A DNA stretch of 22,021 bases from a bacterium Ga0077546. GTDB taxonomy: Bacteria > Cyanobacteriota > Vampirovibrionia > Obscuribacterales > Obscuribacteraceae. Location: positions 1 through 22,021 of the forward strand of contig LNEX01000391.1 in NCBI GenBank assembly GCA_001464165.1, given 5' to 3'. The notes under the pieces are model-generated. The model saw nothing but the letters and a program-made list of their open reading frames with translations, was not told the DNA's origin and made no database searches. Of this stretch, positions 7,641 to 15,275 are shown piece after piece (position 1 is the stretch's first letter; each line of letters opens with the position of its first letter). Both the position numbers and the translations under genes were made by a program.

Positions 7641-10445
7641 ATGACCGAGACTAAGCCAGAAACTACTAAGGTAGCCGATTCAACTCCTAAAAAGGCTGAT
7701 GAAGCTGGTGATGCCAGCCTTAAGCTGAGCTTGGCCGGGAACGCTCCCAAGGATACTGGTGACAAAGTAAAAGTAACAGATGCAGCGGCCAAGCCGGCTG
7801 AAATCGACGTCAAGAAGCAAACTGAAGAGATATTCGGTCGCATTAATACCGCAAAACAATCTGCTGATGCCCTGGCTGAGCTTATCGTCAGTAAGAAGCC
7901 GATGGACGAGAAGCTTACCGTTACCGGCGCTGATGGTAAGAGCCAGCAAACTACTGTAGGCGAACGCATCAAAGAGCTGAAGCAAACTGTTGACAGTGCC
8001 GCTAATCAGGCTGTTGTGATGTCTAAGTCTGTTGATCAAGCCGAAGTTTCGCGTCAACTAAATAACAATCTTGCCGAGCGCAATAGCATTGCCAAATCGC
8101 TTGGTCTTGATACCAATAAACTATCTTCTGCCAGCATCACTGAAGCTTTGAAAAATCCCGGTGATAGTGCTACCAAGACTAAGCTTGAAGGCTTGCTCGC
8201 TGCTCAAGATAGAGTCGACGGTTTGAAGACTCTAGAGAACGCACCGGCTTTTACTAAGCTGATCTATGCTCAACTTAAGGGTGGTGGTTTTACCAATCCT
8301 GATACACCAGTTGAGATGATGGCCAACGGTAAGCTTAAAGTTGATCGTGCTGATGTCACCGATGCTATGTCACTCATTGCTGAAGCTGGCGCTAGCAGCA
8401 AAGAATTGCGCAATCATCCCCTTTATCTTAATGCTGTCAACGAAGTATTTCCTCGCAACGAAAATGGTTCGCAGAAAGTGCAGGTGATCACCCAAGAACT
8501 GCAGAATGCAATTGAGCTTGGTAGCAAGGGCAATAAAGCTGAACAGGAGAAAGCTCTCAAAGCTGCTGTTGCTCAAGCTGACAACATCAACGTGCCATTG
8601 ATCGCTCAAATGGTTAAAGACCCTGCTTTTGCTAACAGACAAAGCCCTGAAGTTTTGAAAGAAATGGCTAATACTGTGGTAATGGCTGAGACCGCTAGAT
8701 TGCAATATGCTCAGTTCTTGGCTGAGCAAGGTCGCTTTGGTGAAGCTCAGGCACTCACCTTAAGAGTAAAAGCCGAGTGCCCAGATGTTATGTACAACCG
8801 GGGCGCCGATGGTCAGATACACTACAATGACAATCGTTTCGTTGATTTGGCTAAACTCGATAAGCAGATGGCTGCTTCTTCTACTTTTGATCCGAATAAA
8901 CTCAACACCGATATCAATAATTTCCGCACTCAGTTCCAGCGTTTGCAAGGCGGCAATACCGACTCTAGCACTGAGACAAAAGAGTCTCTTTATGGCAAAG
9001 GTATGAACAACGCTCAGGTCAAAGCCGATTTGGAAGCATTGGGTCACTCGATGGACGGTCAGCTGGCTACCCAGAAGCGCGAACTAACGCAGTCTAAACA
9101 GGCTCTTGATGCTGAGAAAGCAAAACTAGAAGCTGAACAGAAAGGGCTTGGCTCCAAGACTTTCTTGACTGAAGAAGCCGGAAAGATTGAAGCCAAGCGC
9201 ATAGAAGATCAAATCAAAATGATTGATATGCAAAAAAGTCAACTCGACGAGCAAATAGCCAACAATACCAAAAACACTCAGTTGGTTCGCATGCTCGAAG
9301 CTAGTTATGACTTATCTCGTGAAGATAGAAACGCTGCTAATGCTAAGCTGGCTGAAATTGAGCGTGGCGATCCTGAATTTGTCGCTAAGAACAGAGAAGT
9401 TTTGGACCAGATGAAAGACATGGCTAAAGAGCCAGGTTGGTGGGATAGCTGGGGCAAGAAGCTTTGTATTGTCGGCGCTGTAGTTGTCGGTGTTGCTGCT
9501 GGCATTTGGCTTGGACCAGGGGCAATCGCCACCGGAATTGCCGCTGGCTCAGCCGCTGCTACTGCTCTAGGGGTTGGAGCCGTCGGTACCTCGATGCTTG
9601 TTACTGCTGGAGCCGTTGGTGGTGTGACAGTTCTGGGGTTAGGAGCTGGCACCGCGGCCGGTGCCATGACCTACGGCGCCAGAAAAATTGCCGATAACAC
9701 TAATGGCTTGGCGCTAGACAAAGAAGGTAAGCCCATATTCACGAGAGAGACCGCATGGCAAGATGCTGGTGATGCTTTCCGCACTGCTGGCTACGCTGCT
9801 GCATTTACTGCTCTGCCGGGGGCCGCTGGAGGCATTGCTAAAGCCACAACTGTGGCGGGTGAAAGTACTGTTGCCGCTGCCACCACTACTGGTGTTATTG
9901 GTAGAGTTGCTCATGCCGCTCCAAAAATGCTTACCTTTGGCACCACTATGACTGCTGGTCAGACCGCTATAGACGTAGCCTCTGGTCATGGTTCAGAGTT
10001 AACCTTGAAAGGCGTAGCTGGGCAATTGGCATTAAACAGTGTGCTTGGCGTGGGCAGTGCCATTAGTGAAACTGGTCTTATGGCCAGAACTCTAGGTAAA
10101 GTTGTGTCAACGGAAAAACTAGCACCAACGGTCGGTGCACTGACTTATGTTGGCATTACACAAGGAATGAGCATCTATAGCGATCGCACCGGTGTGCAAG
10201 AGCACGGCGCTGCTTATGACGGTTTCAGAAACTCTCCAAGTGTCATCGGGCCATGGGGCTATACTCCACACGATGTAAGCAAGTCCACTTTCCAAGCAGC
10301 TCAAGTTAGAGCAAATATGCAATCACTAGATCAAGGTCAGTCGTATTACACTGCTAAGCCCTATAATGCCAGTACTTTTACAGGCAGCAATTCGGTGTTC
10401 GACAATGCTGCCAGATTGGCCGCCCAGCGTGACGCAAATAAGTAG
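7641..10445 (+). CDS. Large coiled-coil protein with Gly/Ala-rich membrane-like region, unknown function
   Basis: 934 aa. ATG 7641 is chosen over TTG 7635 because the ribosome binding site AAGAGGGG (7627-7634) leaves 6 nt to ATG and none to TTG. The first ~50 residues are Lys/Thr/Asp/Ala-rich and probably disordered. A long helical region follows; about residues 470-600 are strongly charged coiled coil. After a WWDSWGKK junction (from W600), residues 608-680 form an unbroken Gly/Ala/Val-rich hydrophobic stretch long enough for two or three membrane passes with glycine-zipper spacing. A second Gly/Ala/Thr-rich part (about 705-850) precedes a polar tail rich in Tyr, Ser and Gln. No signal peptide or enzymatic motif is seen. 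It shares architecture and the AGGGGTT ribosome-binding context with the preceding large gene. Membrane association is inferred, function unknown. Confidence 0.9.
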   Translation: MTETKPETTKVADSTPKKADEAGDASLKLSLAGNAPKDTGDKVKVTDAAAKPAEIDVKKQTEEIFGRINTAKQSADALAELIVSKKPMDEKLTVTGADGKSQQTTVGERIKELKQTVDSAANQAVVMSKSVDQAEVSRQLNNNLAERNSIAKSLGLDTNKLSSASITEALKNPGDSATKTKLEGLLAAQDRVDGLKTLENAPAFTKLIYAQLKGGGFTNPDTPVEMMANGKLKVDRADVTDAMSLIAEAGASSKELRNHPLYLNAVNEVFPRNENGSQKVQVITQELQNAIELGSKGNKAEQEKALKAAVAQADNINVPLIAQMVKDPAFANRQSPEVLKEMANTVVMAETARLQYAQFLAEQGRFGEAQALTLRVKAECPDVMYNRGADGQIHYNDNRFVDLAKLDKQMAASSTFDPNKLNTDINNFRTQFQRLQGGNTDSSTETKESLYGKGMNNAQVKADLEALGHSMDGQLATQKRELTQSKQALDAEKAKLEAEQKGLGSKTFLTEEAGKIEAKRIEDQIKMIDMQKSQLDEQIANNTKNTQLVRMLEASYDLSREDRNAANAKLAEIERGDPEFVAKNREVLDQMKDMAKEPGWWDSWGKKLCIVGAVVVGVAAGIWLGPGAIATGIAAGSAAATALGVGAVGTSMLVTAGAVGGVTVLGLGAGTAAGAMTYGARKIADNTNGLALDKEGKPIFTRETAWQDAGDAFRTAGYAAAFTALPGAAGGIAKATTVAGESTVAAATTTGVIGRVAHAAPKMLTFGTTMTAGQTAIDVASGHGSELTLKGVAGQLALNSVLGVGSAISETGLMARTLGKVVSTEKLAPTVGALTYVGITQGMSIYSDRTGVQEHGAAYDGFRNSPSVIGPWGYTPHDVSKSTFQAAQVRANMQSLDQGQSYYTAKPYNASTFTGSNSVFDNAARLAAQRDANK

Positions 10446-10480
10446 GGCAATAAATCAGGGTTTCCCTGTGAAGATGGTGC

Positions 10481-11227
10481 ATGCAGGTATCGGTAATTAT
10501 TCCGGCGTATAATGAAGATAGGCGACTTCCTATTACTCTAACGTCGGTCTACCGCTATCTTTATCAGTCGGGTTTAAGCTTCGAAATCATTGTTGTCGAC
10601 GATGGCTCATATGATGATACTGCTTCTTATGTCGAAGAATTTGCTGAGCAGTATCCTGGCGTAAGGCTGCTTTCCTATGCGCCAAATCGAGGCAAAGGAT
10701 ACGCTGTGCGTACTGGCATGTTGGCCGCTAGTGGCGATTATTTGCTCATGAATGACGCTGACGGTAGTTCGCCTATCGAAGAGATGCAAAAGCTCTTAGC
10801 GAAAGGCGAAGAAGGCTTTGATGTGGTTATTGGCTCGCGGGCCATGGGTGATCCTGAGGCTGTGATCAAAGCCTTGCCTCACCGCAAATATATTGGCAAT
10901 ACTTTTAATCTAATTGTGCAGAAACTGATTCTTCCTGGTATCAAAGATACTCAGTGTGGTTTCAAACTATTTCGTCGCCAAGCAGCCCATGACATTTTTT
11001 CGGTTTCGCGTTTGAATGGCTATGCCTTTGATGTAGAGCTTCTCTATATCGCTCGCTTACGCGACTATAAAATTGCCGAAATTGCCATTAACTGGGCCAA
11101 CGTAGAAGGTTCTAAAGTAAACGTCTTGACTGATTCACCACGGATGTTGGCAGAAGTACTGCGCATCACATTTAGTGCTTGGTTTGGTGGCTATCGTAAG
11201 TTAGTGACAAAGAAAAGGTCTCAGTGA
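10481..11227 (+). CDS. GT2 family glycosyltransferase, dolichyl-phosphate glucosyltransferase-like
   Basis: 248 aa, GT-A fold family 2. The N-terminus has VSVIIPAYNE, followed by IVVDDGS (D40, D41), NRGKGYAVRTG and the metal-binding region MNDADGSSP (D92-A-D94). IGSRAMGD and DTQCGFKLFRR are typical of the DPM1/dolichyl-phosphate beta-glucosyltransferase-like subgroup, which transfers a sugar from a nucleotide donor to a polyprenyl phosphate at the cytoplasmic membrane face. No C-terminal transmembrane segments are present, so it is the short soluble or peripheral type. ATG 10481 is the only start that keeps the N-terminal strand. It follows the large gene by 35 bp without a convincing terminator, so it may be cotranscribed with it. 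Donor and acceptor cannot be told from sequence. Confidence 0.92.
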   Translation: MQVSVIIPAYNEDRRLPITLTSVYRYLYQSGLSFEIIVVDDGSYDDTASYVEEFAEQYPGVRLLSYAPNRGKGYAVRTGMLAASGDYLLMNDADGSSPIEEMQKLLAKGEEGFDVVIGSRAMGDPEAVIKALPHRKYIGNTFNLIVQKLILPGIKDTQCGFKLFRRQAAHDIFSVSRLNGYAFDVELLYIARLRDYKIAEIAINWANVEGSKVNVLTDSPRMLAEVLRITFSAWFGGYRKLVTKKRSQ

Positions 11228-12024
11228 ACATTGGCTGTCGCAAGCGCGTCAACAACTTCTTGGTGAATTTTGCCATTGCTAGCGAGAATGTGACCACTCA
11301 TCATATCTAGGGGGCCGCCTTCAAGGTTGCTAACTTTGCCACCAGCTTCTTCAACGATGAGGGCCCCAGCGGCGACGTCCCAGGCCGACAGTTTTCTTTC
11401 CCAGAAACCATCGAGACGACCACAGGCGACAAAGGAAAGATCAAGGGCGGCAGAGCCGTCGCGCCTGACGCCATGGCAGATGTTGGTCACGTGTTTGAAG
11501 CTATCCATATTGTTATAGACATTGTTGACAGTATCAGGAGGGAAGCCAGTAGCCAACAGGCCATTGTCAAGAGAATTACAGCTTGAGGCATGAATAGGCT
11601 CGTCGTTAAGAAATGCACCTTGGCCTTTAATAGCTCGGAATAATTCACCTGACATCGGGTTGAAAATAACGCCATGGGTGACTACGCCATCTTCTTCAGC
11701 GGCGATGGAGACGCAAAAGAAGGGATAACTATGGGTGTAGTTGGTAGTTCCATCTAGCGGATCGATTATCCACCTTCTGTTTGGCGCGCTGCTAGTTTTA
11801 CCAGTATTTCCGTGGGTGATTCCGCCCTCTTCAGCCAGGAAGCTGTCTTCAGGAAAGGCTGCTTTGATGGTGGCGATGATCAAATCTTCTGAAGCTTTGT
11901 CTACATCAGTGACAAGGTTGTAAGCGCTCTTATAATCCACGCTCTTGATTTTGCCAAGCCGAGCTTTTAGCAAAGCTCCACCTACCAATGCTGCCTCTTT
12001 TGCTACATCGAAGACTTTTGTCAT
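11221..12024 (-). CDS. suhB: Inositol monophosphatase family protein (SuhB-like)
   Basis: 267 aa, full length for the family. The Li+-sensitive, Mg2+-dependent phosphatase motifs are complete: LAEEGG (E65, E66), WIIDPLDGTTN (D88, D91, T93) and the C-terminal WDVAAGALIVEEAGG (W215, D216). Members hydrolyse inositol-1-phosphate or related sugar phosphates; in Escherichia coli SuhB also takes part in rRNA transcription antitermination. The ATG at 12024 is preceded by AAAGG at a 5-nt spacing. The stop codon lies inside the 3' end of the convergent glycosyltransferase gene, a 7-bp overlap. Substrate uncertain: inositol-, histidinol- or fructose-1,6-phosphate activity occurs within the superfamily. 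Confidence 0.93.
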   Translation of the reverse strand: MTKVFDVAKEAALVGGALLKARLGKIKSVDYKSAYNLVTDVDKASEDLIIATIKAAFPEDSFLAEEGGITHGNTGKTSSAPNRRWIIDPLDGTTNYTHSYPFFCVSIAAEEDGVVTHGVIFNPMSGELFRAIKGQGAFLNDEPIHASSCNSLDNGLLATGFPPDTVNNVYNNMDSFKHVTNICHGVRRDGSAALDLSFVACGRLDGFWERKLSAWDVAAGALIVEEAGGKVSNLEGGPLDMMSGHILASNGKIHQEVVDALATANVH

Positions 12025-12049
12025 AACCGCCTTTAGTTAACTTGAGTAG

Positions 12050-12079
12050 AATATTTTGAGTTTACTCTAAAGCCGTCAA
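12050..12079 (-). promoter_or_regulatory. Candidate promoter for suhB
   Basis: On the minus strand TTGACG (12079-12074) is followed after 18 bp by AATATT (12055-12050), which would start RNA near 12043, about 20 nt before the suhB ATG. A 10-bp dyad GAGTTTACTC (12058-12067) lies in the spacer. The -35 box is in inverted orientation to an identical TTGACG at 12113 facing ileS. Confidence 0.35.
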
Positions 12080-12112
12080 TAAAGACTTGTTTAGCCCAGA
12101 AGATGCGTTTTG

Positions 12113-12142
12113 TTGACGAATGTAGGGTTGCAGCTCTATCCT
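12113..12142 (+). promoter_or_regulatory. Candidate promoter for the ileS leader transcript
   Basis: TTGACG (12113-12118) matches the -35 consensus at five of six bases. TATCCT (12137-12142) follows after 18 bp and matches four of six at -10. RNA would start near 12149, giving about 45 nt before the leader ORF at 12195 and about 150 nt to the end of the terminator at 12298. Confidence 0.45.
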
Positions 12143-12194
12143 CTATAGGCATATTTATATTGAACTTGATTACCCCCTTTAAAAAGATGCTCTC

Positions 12195-12242
12195 ATGAAA
12201 CTTGGCAACTCTATTTCAATAGAAATTATTACAAGCAAGTAA
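12195..12242 (+). CDS. Putative ileS leader peptide (15 aa, Ile-rich)
   Basis: ATG 12195 to TAA 12240 encodes MKLGNSISIEIITSK. Four of the six codons at 12213-12230 are Ile (ATT TCA ATA GAA ATT ATT). The stop lies two bases before the 5' arm of a possible antiterminator (12244), and an intrinsic terminator follows at 12266, upstream of ileS. This is how leader peptides of amino-acid biosynthetic and some aminoacyl-tRNA synthetase operons are built; E. coli pheST, with a Phe-rich leader, is the known synthetase case. The ribosome binding site is weak (AAAAAG, 12181-12186, 8 nt upstream), the main reason for caution. The ORF could be chance. Confidence 0.42.
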   Translation: MKLGNSISIEIITSK

Positions 12243-12243
12243 G

Positions 12244-12271
12244 GGCGTGGGTAAGTGAATTTGCCACCGCC
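12244..12271 (+). promoter_or_regulatory. Possible antiterminator hairpin of the ileS leader
   Basis: GGCGTGG (12244-12250) can pair with CCACCGCC (12264-12271) over 7 bp with a single bulged C and a 13-nt loop. The 3' arm shares bases 12266-12271 with the 5' arm of the terminator stem, so the two hairpins cannot form together. A ribosome paused on the Ile codons (12213-12230) would leave 12244-12250 free to form this hairpin; a ribosome at the stop codon (12240) would cover it and allow the terminator. Confidence 0.42.
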
Positions 12272-12298
12272 AGCATCACTGTTGGCGGTTTTTGTTTT
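12266..12298 (+). terminator. Intrinsic terminator upstream of ileS (attenuator)
   Basis: ACCGCCAGC (12266-12274) pairs with GTTGGCGGT (12281-12289) over 9 bp with one G-U pair and a 6-nt loop. It is followed by TTTT-G-TTTT to 12298. It reads toward ileS, and no plus-strand gene ends nearby (the neighbour is suhB on the opposite strand). It must therefore end a leader RNA or an independent small RNA starting in 12100-12200. The ileS ribosome binding site GAGGA (12354-12358) is 55 bp further on. Confidence 0.88.
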
Positions 12299-12364
12299 AG
12301 ATCAATTTTTAGCTCATTTTTAGACCTAACTTAAAACCAATTTAGAGACTCTTGAGGACATACA

Positions 12365-15247
12365 GTGGCCGACGATAAGAAGAAATTTCCAGTCAATCTT
12401 CCTGTTACTGCTTTCCCTATGAAAGCTAACAGCACGGTTCGCGAAGTCGAAATTCAGAAGTTCTGGGATGAAAAACAAGTTTATGAGCTCAATTTAGAAA
12501 AGCGTAGTGCTTCTGAAAAGTTCGTCTTGCACGATGGCCCGCCTTATTTGAGCTCGAGCAAGATTCACATTGGTACCGCTCTCAATAAAATTCTCAAAGA
12601 TATCATCACTAAATACAAAGCTCTTCATGGCTTCTACGCTCCTTATGTGCCGGGTTACGATAGCCATGGTTTGCCCATCGAAAACGCCGCTCTGAAAAAT
12701 GTAAAAGGCGGAAGAGCCGCCATAACTCCAGTTGAGCTACGAAAAAAATGTAGAGAATTTGCCCTCTCTAACCTTAAGGGTCAAGAAGATAACTTTAGAA
12801 GACTGGGCGTCTGGGGCGATTGGGCCCATCCTTACATCACCCTTGATCAGCATTTTGAAGCGGCTCAAATAAGAGTGTTTGGCAAGATGGTAACTAATGG
12901 TTATCTCTACAAAGGTCTCAAGCCAGTTTACTGGTGCCCCACTTGCGAGACCGCTTTGGCCGAAGCAGAAGTTGAGTATGCCGACCATACTTCTAACTCA
13001 ATCTATATCAAATTTCCTGTGCCAGATTCTGAGCGCAGTAAGTTGCCTAAGTTTGTTTCTGAGGCAAAAAATGGTGCCGCAAGCACTTATGAAAAGACGC
13101 CTGTATCGTTTGTCGCCTGGACCACCACTCCATGGACTCTTCCAGCTAACTTAGCCATTGCTCTCCATCCAGATTTTGTCTACGAATTCATCACTACTCC
13201 AGATCATGGCGTGTTGGTGGTGGCACAGAGTCTGCGTGAGACTTTCTTGCAAGCTGCTGATATTGATGCTGCTGCAGTTGTTGTGCTGGGTGAAGCTACC
13301 GGGCGCGAACTGGAATTAATAGAAGCCAGACATCCCTTTGTTGATAGAGCTAGCCGAGTAATCAACGGTGCTCACGTTACCAATGAAGCTGGTACTGGTG
13401 TGGTACACACTGCTCCTGGTCACGGTCCAGAAGACTTTGAGGTGGGCAAGCTCTACAACCTAGGCGTCCTTTCGCCAGTTGATGGTCGCGGTATCTTCAC
13501 AGATGAAGCTGGTCAATTTGCCGGGCAGCACTATGCCAAAGCTAATCCTGCCATTGTGGAGCATTTGAAAGAAGTTGGTGCTTTGATCAAGCATCAAACT
13601 TTCAGCCATAGCTATCCTCATTGTTGGCGTTGTAAGAACCCTCTGATTTTCCGCGCAACCGAACAGTGGTTTGCTTCGGTAGAAGGATTCCGTCAAAAGG
13701 CTCTTGAGTGCATTGACCAGGTGGAATGGTTGCCAAACTCTGGTCGCAACCGCATCTTTAACATGGTGCAGAACCGCTCAGACTGGTGTATCAGCAGGCA
13801 GCGTGCCTGGGGCGTACCAATTCCAGTTTTCTATTGCAAGAAATGCAATGAGCCTTTGATGAATGAAAAGAGCATTGAAGCTATTGCCAAAGTCTTTGAC
13901 GCTGAGGGTTCTGATAGCTGGTGGGAAAAGACACCACAAGATTTTGTCGGTGATATGAAGTGCGGCAGCTGCTCGTCTTCTGAGTTTGTTCGTGAGACCG
14001 ACATTATGGATGTCTGGTTCGATTCAGGGGTGACCCATGCTGCTGTACTTGATGCTCGTCCTGAATTGCGTGGTTCGCCCTGTGAGCTTTATTTGGAAGG
14101 TTCAGATCAGCACCGCGGTTGGTTCCAGTCGTCACTTTTGACCAGCGTTGCCATTCATGGTCGGGCACCATACAAGACCGTTCTCACGCACGGCTTTGTC
14201 GTTGATGAAAACGGCCGCAAGATGTCTAAGTCTGTGGGTAACGTGGTTGATCCCGATGAAGTAATAAAACAGTATGGTGCTGACGTATTGAGGCTGTGGG
14301 TGGCTTCGGTGAATTACACCGACGATATTCCAATCGGCAAGAATATGTTGGCTCAATTGGCCGAAGTTTATCGTAAGCTGCGCAATACAGCCCGTTATAT
14401 GCTTGGCAATTTGTATGATTTTGACCCTGCGGTTGATGCTGTGCCTTTTGAAGATCTCTCTTCTCTAGATCGCTTCTTATTGCACCGCCTCAATGAATTG
14501 GTAGAAGAAGTAACTCGCGACTTCGATCGCTTTGAATTCTTCAAGTACTATCAATTGCTGCAAAACTTCTGTGTGGTAGAGCTATCTTCGTTCTATTTCG
14601 ATATTGCCAAAGATACTCTCTACACAGCTGGGCCGAAATCTCTCAAGCGCCGCTCAGTGCAAACTGTGCTGGCTCACATGCTGCAGGCTCTGGTGCGATT
14701 GCTGGCACCAGTTACACCGCACATGGCTGAGGACATCTGGCAGCATATGACCGATGCCGTGAAGACATTCGGTGGCGGCCACCAAAGCGTATTGCTAACC
14801 GATTTCCCAAAATCAAACAAGAGCTTTGAGAACACTCTAGAATCTGATTTCTGGCATGAGCTAATTGACGTGCGCATCATTGTCAACAAAGCCTTAGAGA
14901 CAGCTCGGGCCGCTCGCAAAATTGGTAGCTCATTGGAAGCCAAAGTAGAGTTGGCCTTTGAAGACGCTGCTCTAGCTAAGAAAGTAGCAGCTCTGGGTGA
15001 AGACTTGCCAGGTTTCTTCATTACTTCGCAAGCTGTAATTGGTATCACTTCAACTGTAGAAGCACTGGCTGAAAACAATGAAAGTGGTATCAGTGTCAAA
15101 GTAATTCCTGCATCTGGTGCCAAGTGTGCCCGCTGTTGGAAATTCACTGAAGATCATGGCAAGGGCAAATTGCCAGTGCTCTGCCTGCCTTGCGATGAGG
15201 TGATTGCCGAGTATTATCCAGATTTTGATTTGGAGCTGGCGCTCTAG
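12365..15247 (+). CDS. ileS: Isoleucyl-tRNA synthetase
   Basis: 960 aa, class Ia synthetase charging tRNA-Ile. The first signature motif reads HIGT (H68-T71) instead of HIGH; the second, KMSKS, is intact (619-623). The CP1 editing domain has WTTTPWTLPAN and GTGVVHTAPGHGPEDF. WFDSGVTH, GSDQHRGWFQSS and an anticodon-binding helical domain follow. The C-terminal zinc finger has two Cys pairs (KCARCW and LCLPCD), the usual bacterial type with the FPG/IleRS finger. Start GTG 12365 is set by GAGGA at a 6-nt spacing. A leader with a terminator precedes it, suggesting attenuation control, and a long hairpin follows, so it is probably transcribed alone. Everything except the HIGH variant looks normal for a functional enzyme. 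Confidence 0.97.
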   Translation: MADDKKKFPVNLPVTAFPMKANSTVREVEIQKFWDEKQVYELNLEKRSASEKFVLHDGPPYLSSSKIHIGTALNKILKDIITKYKALHGFYAPYVPGYDSHGLPIENAALKNVKGGRAAITPVELRKKCREFALSNLKGQEDNFRRLGVWGDWAHPYITLDQHFEAAQIRVFGKMVTNGYLYKGLKPVYWCPTCETALAEAEVEYADHTSNSIYIKFPVPDSERSKLPKFVSEAKNGAASTYEKTPVSFVAWTTTPWTLPANLAIALHPDFVYEFITTPDHGVLVVAQSLRETFLQAADIDAAAVVVLGEATGRELELIEARHPFVDRASRVINGAHVTNEAGTGVVHTAPGHGPEDFEVGKLYNLGVLSPVDGRGIFTDEAGQFAGQHYAKANPAIVEHLKEVGALIKHQTFSHSYPHCWRCKNPLIFRATEQWFASVEGFRQKALECIDQVEWLPNSGRNRIFNMVQNRSDWCISRQRAWGVPIPVFYCKKCNEPLMNEKSIEAIAKVFDAEGSDSWWEKTPQDFVGDMKCGSCSSSEFVRETDIMDVWFDSGVTHAAVLDARPELRGSPCELYLEGSDQHRGWFQSSLLTSVAIHGRAPYKTVLTHGFVVDENGRKMSKSVGNVVDPDEVIKQYGADVLRLWVASVNYTDDIPIGKNMLAQLAEVYRKLRNTARYMLGNLYDFDPAVDAVPFEDLSSLDRFLLHRLNELVEEVTRDFDRFEFFKYYQLLQNFCVVELSSFYFDIAKDTLYTAGPKSLKRRSVQTVLAHMLQALVRLLAPVTPHMAEDIWQHMTDAVKTFGGGHQSVLLTDFPKSNKSFENTLESDFWHELIDVRIIVNKALETARAARKIGSSLEAKVELAFEDAALAKKVAALGEDLPGFFITSQAVIGITSTVEALAENNESGISVKVIPASGAKCARCWKFTEDHGKGKLPVLCLPCDEVIAEYYPDFDLELAL

Positions 15248-15275
15248 GCTCATCCTGAATTACTTTTTGAGTTTC

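Noticed and set aside
9305..9667. Long open frame on the minus strand opposite the Gly/Ala-rich block (Ala/Pro/Thr-rich product).
   Set aside because: It mirrors a GC-rich Gly/Ala/Val coding stretch, lacks a ribosome binding site and has low-complexity composition expected of an antisense shadow.
10456..10468. Hairpin CAGGG-TTT-CCCTG before the glycosyltransferase gene as a terminator.
   Set aside because: A 5-bp stem with a 3-nt loop and no U tract is too weak; the 35-bp gap is better read as an intra-operon spacer.
12103..12198. A 31-codon ORF with four Ile codons whose stop overlaps the leader-peptide ATG (ATGA).
   Set aside because: Its start lies upstream of the most likely transcript start (about 12149) and it has no ribosome binding site, so it is probably chance. 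If transcription starts further upstream it would deserve another look as a coupled second leader.
12190..12300. T-box riboswitch controlling ileS.
   Set aside because: I could not find the conserved T-box core (GGGTGGNACC type) or a specifier stem; GTGGGTA at 12248-12254 does not fit tRNA-Ile acceptor pairing. A covariance search would settle it.
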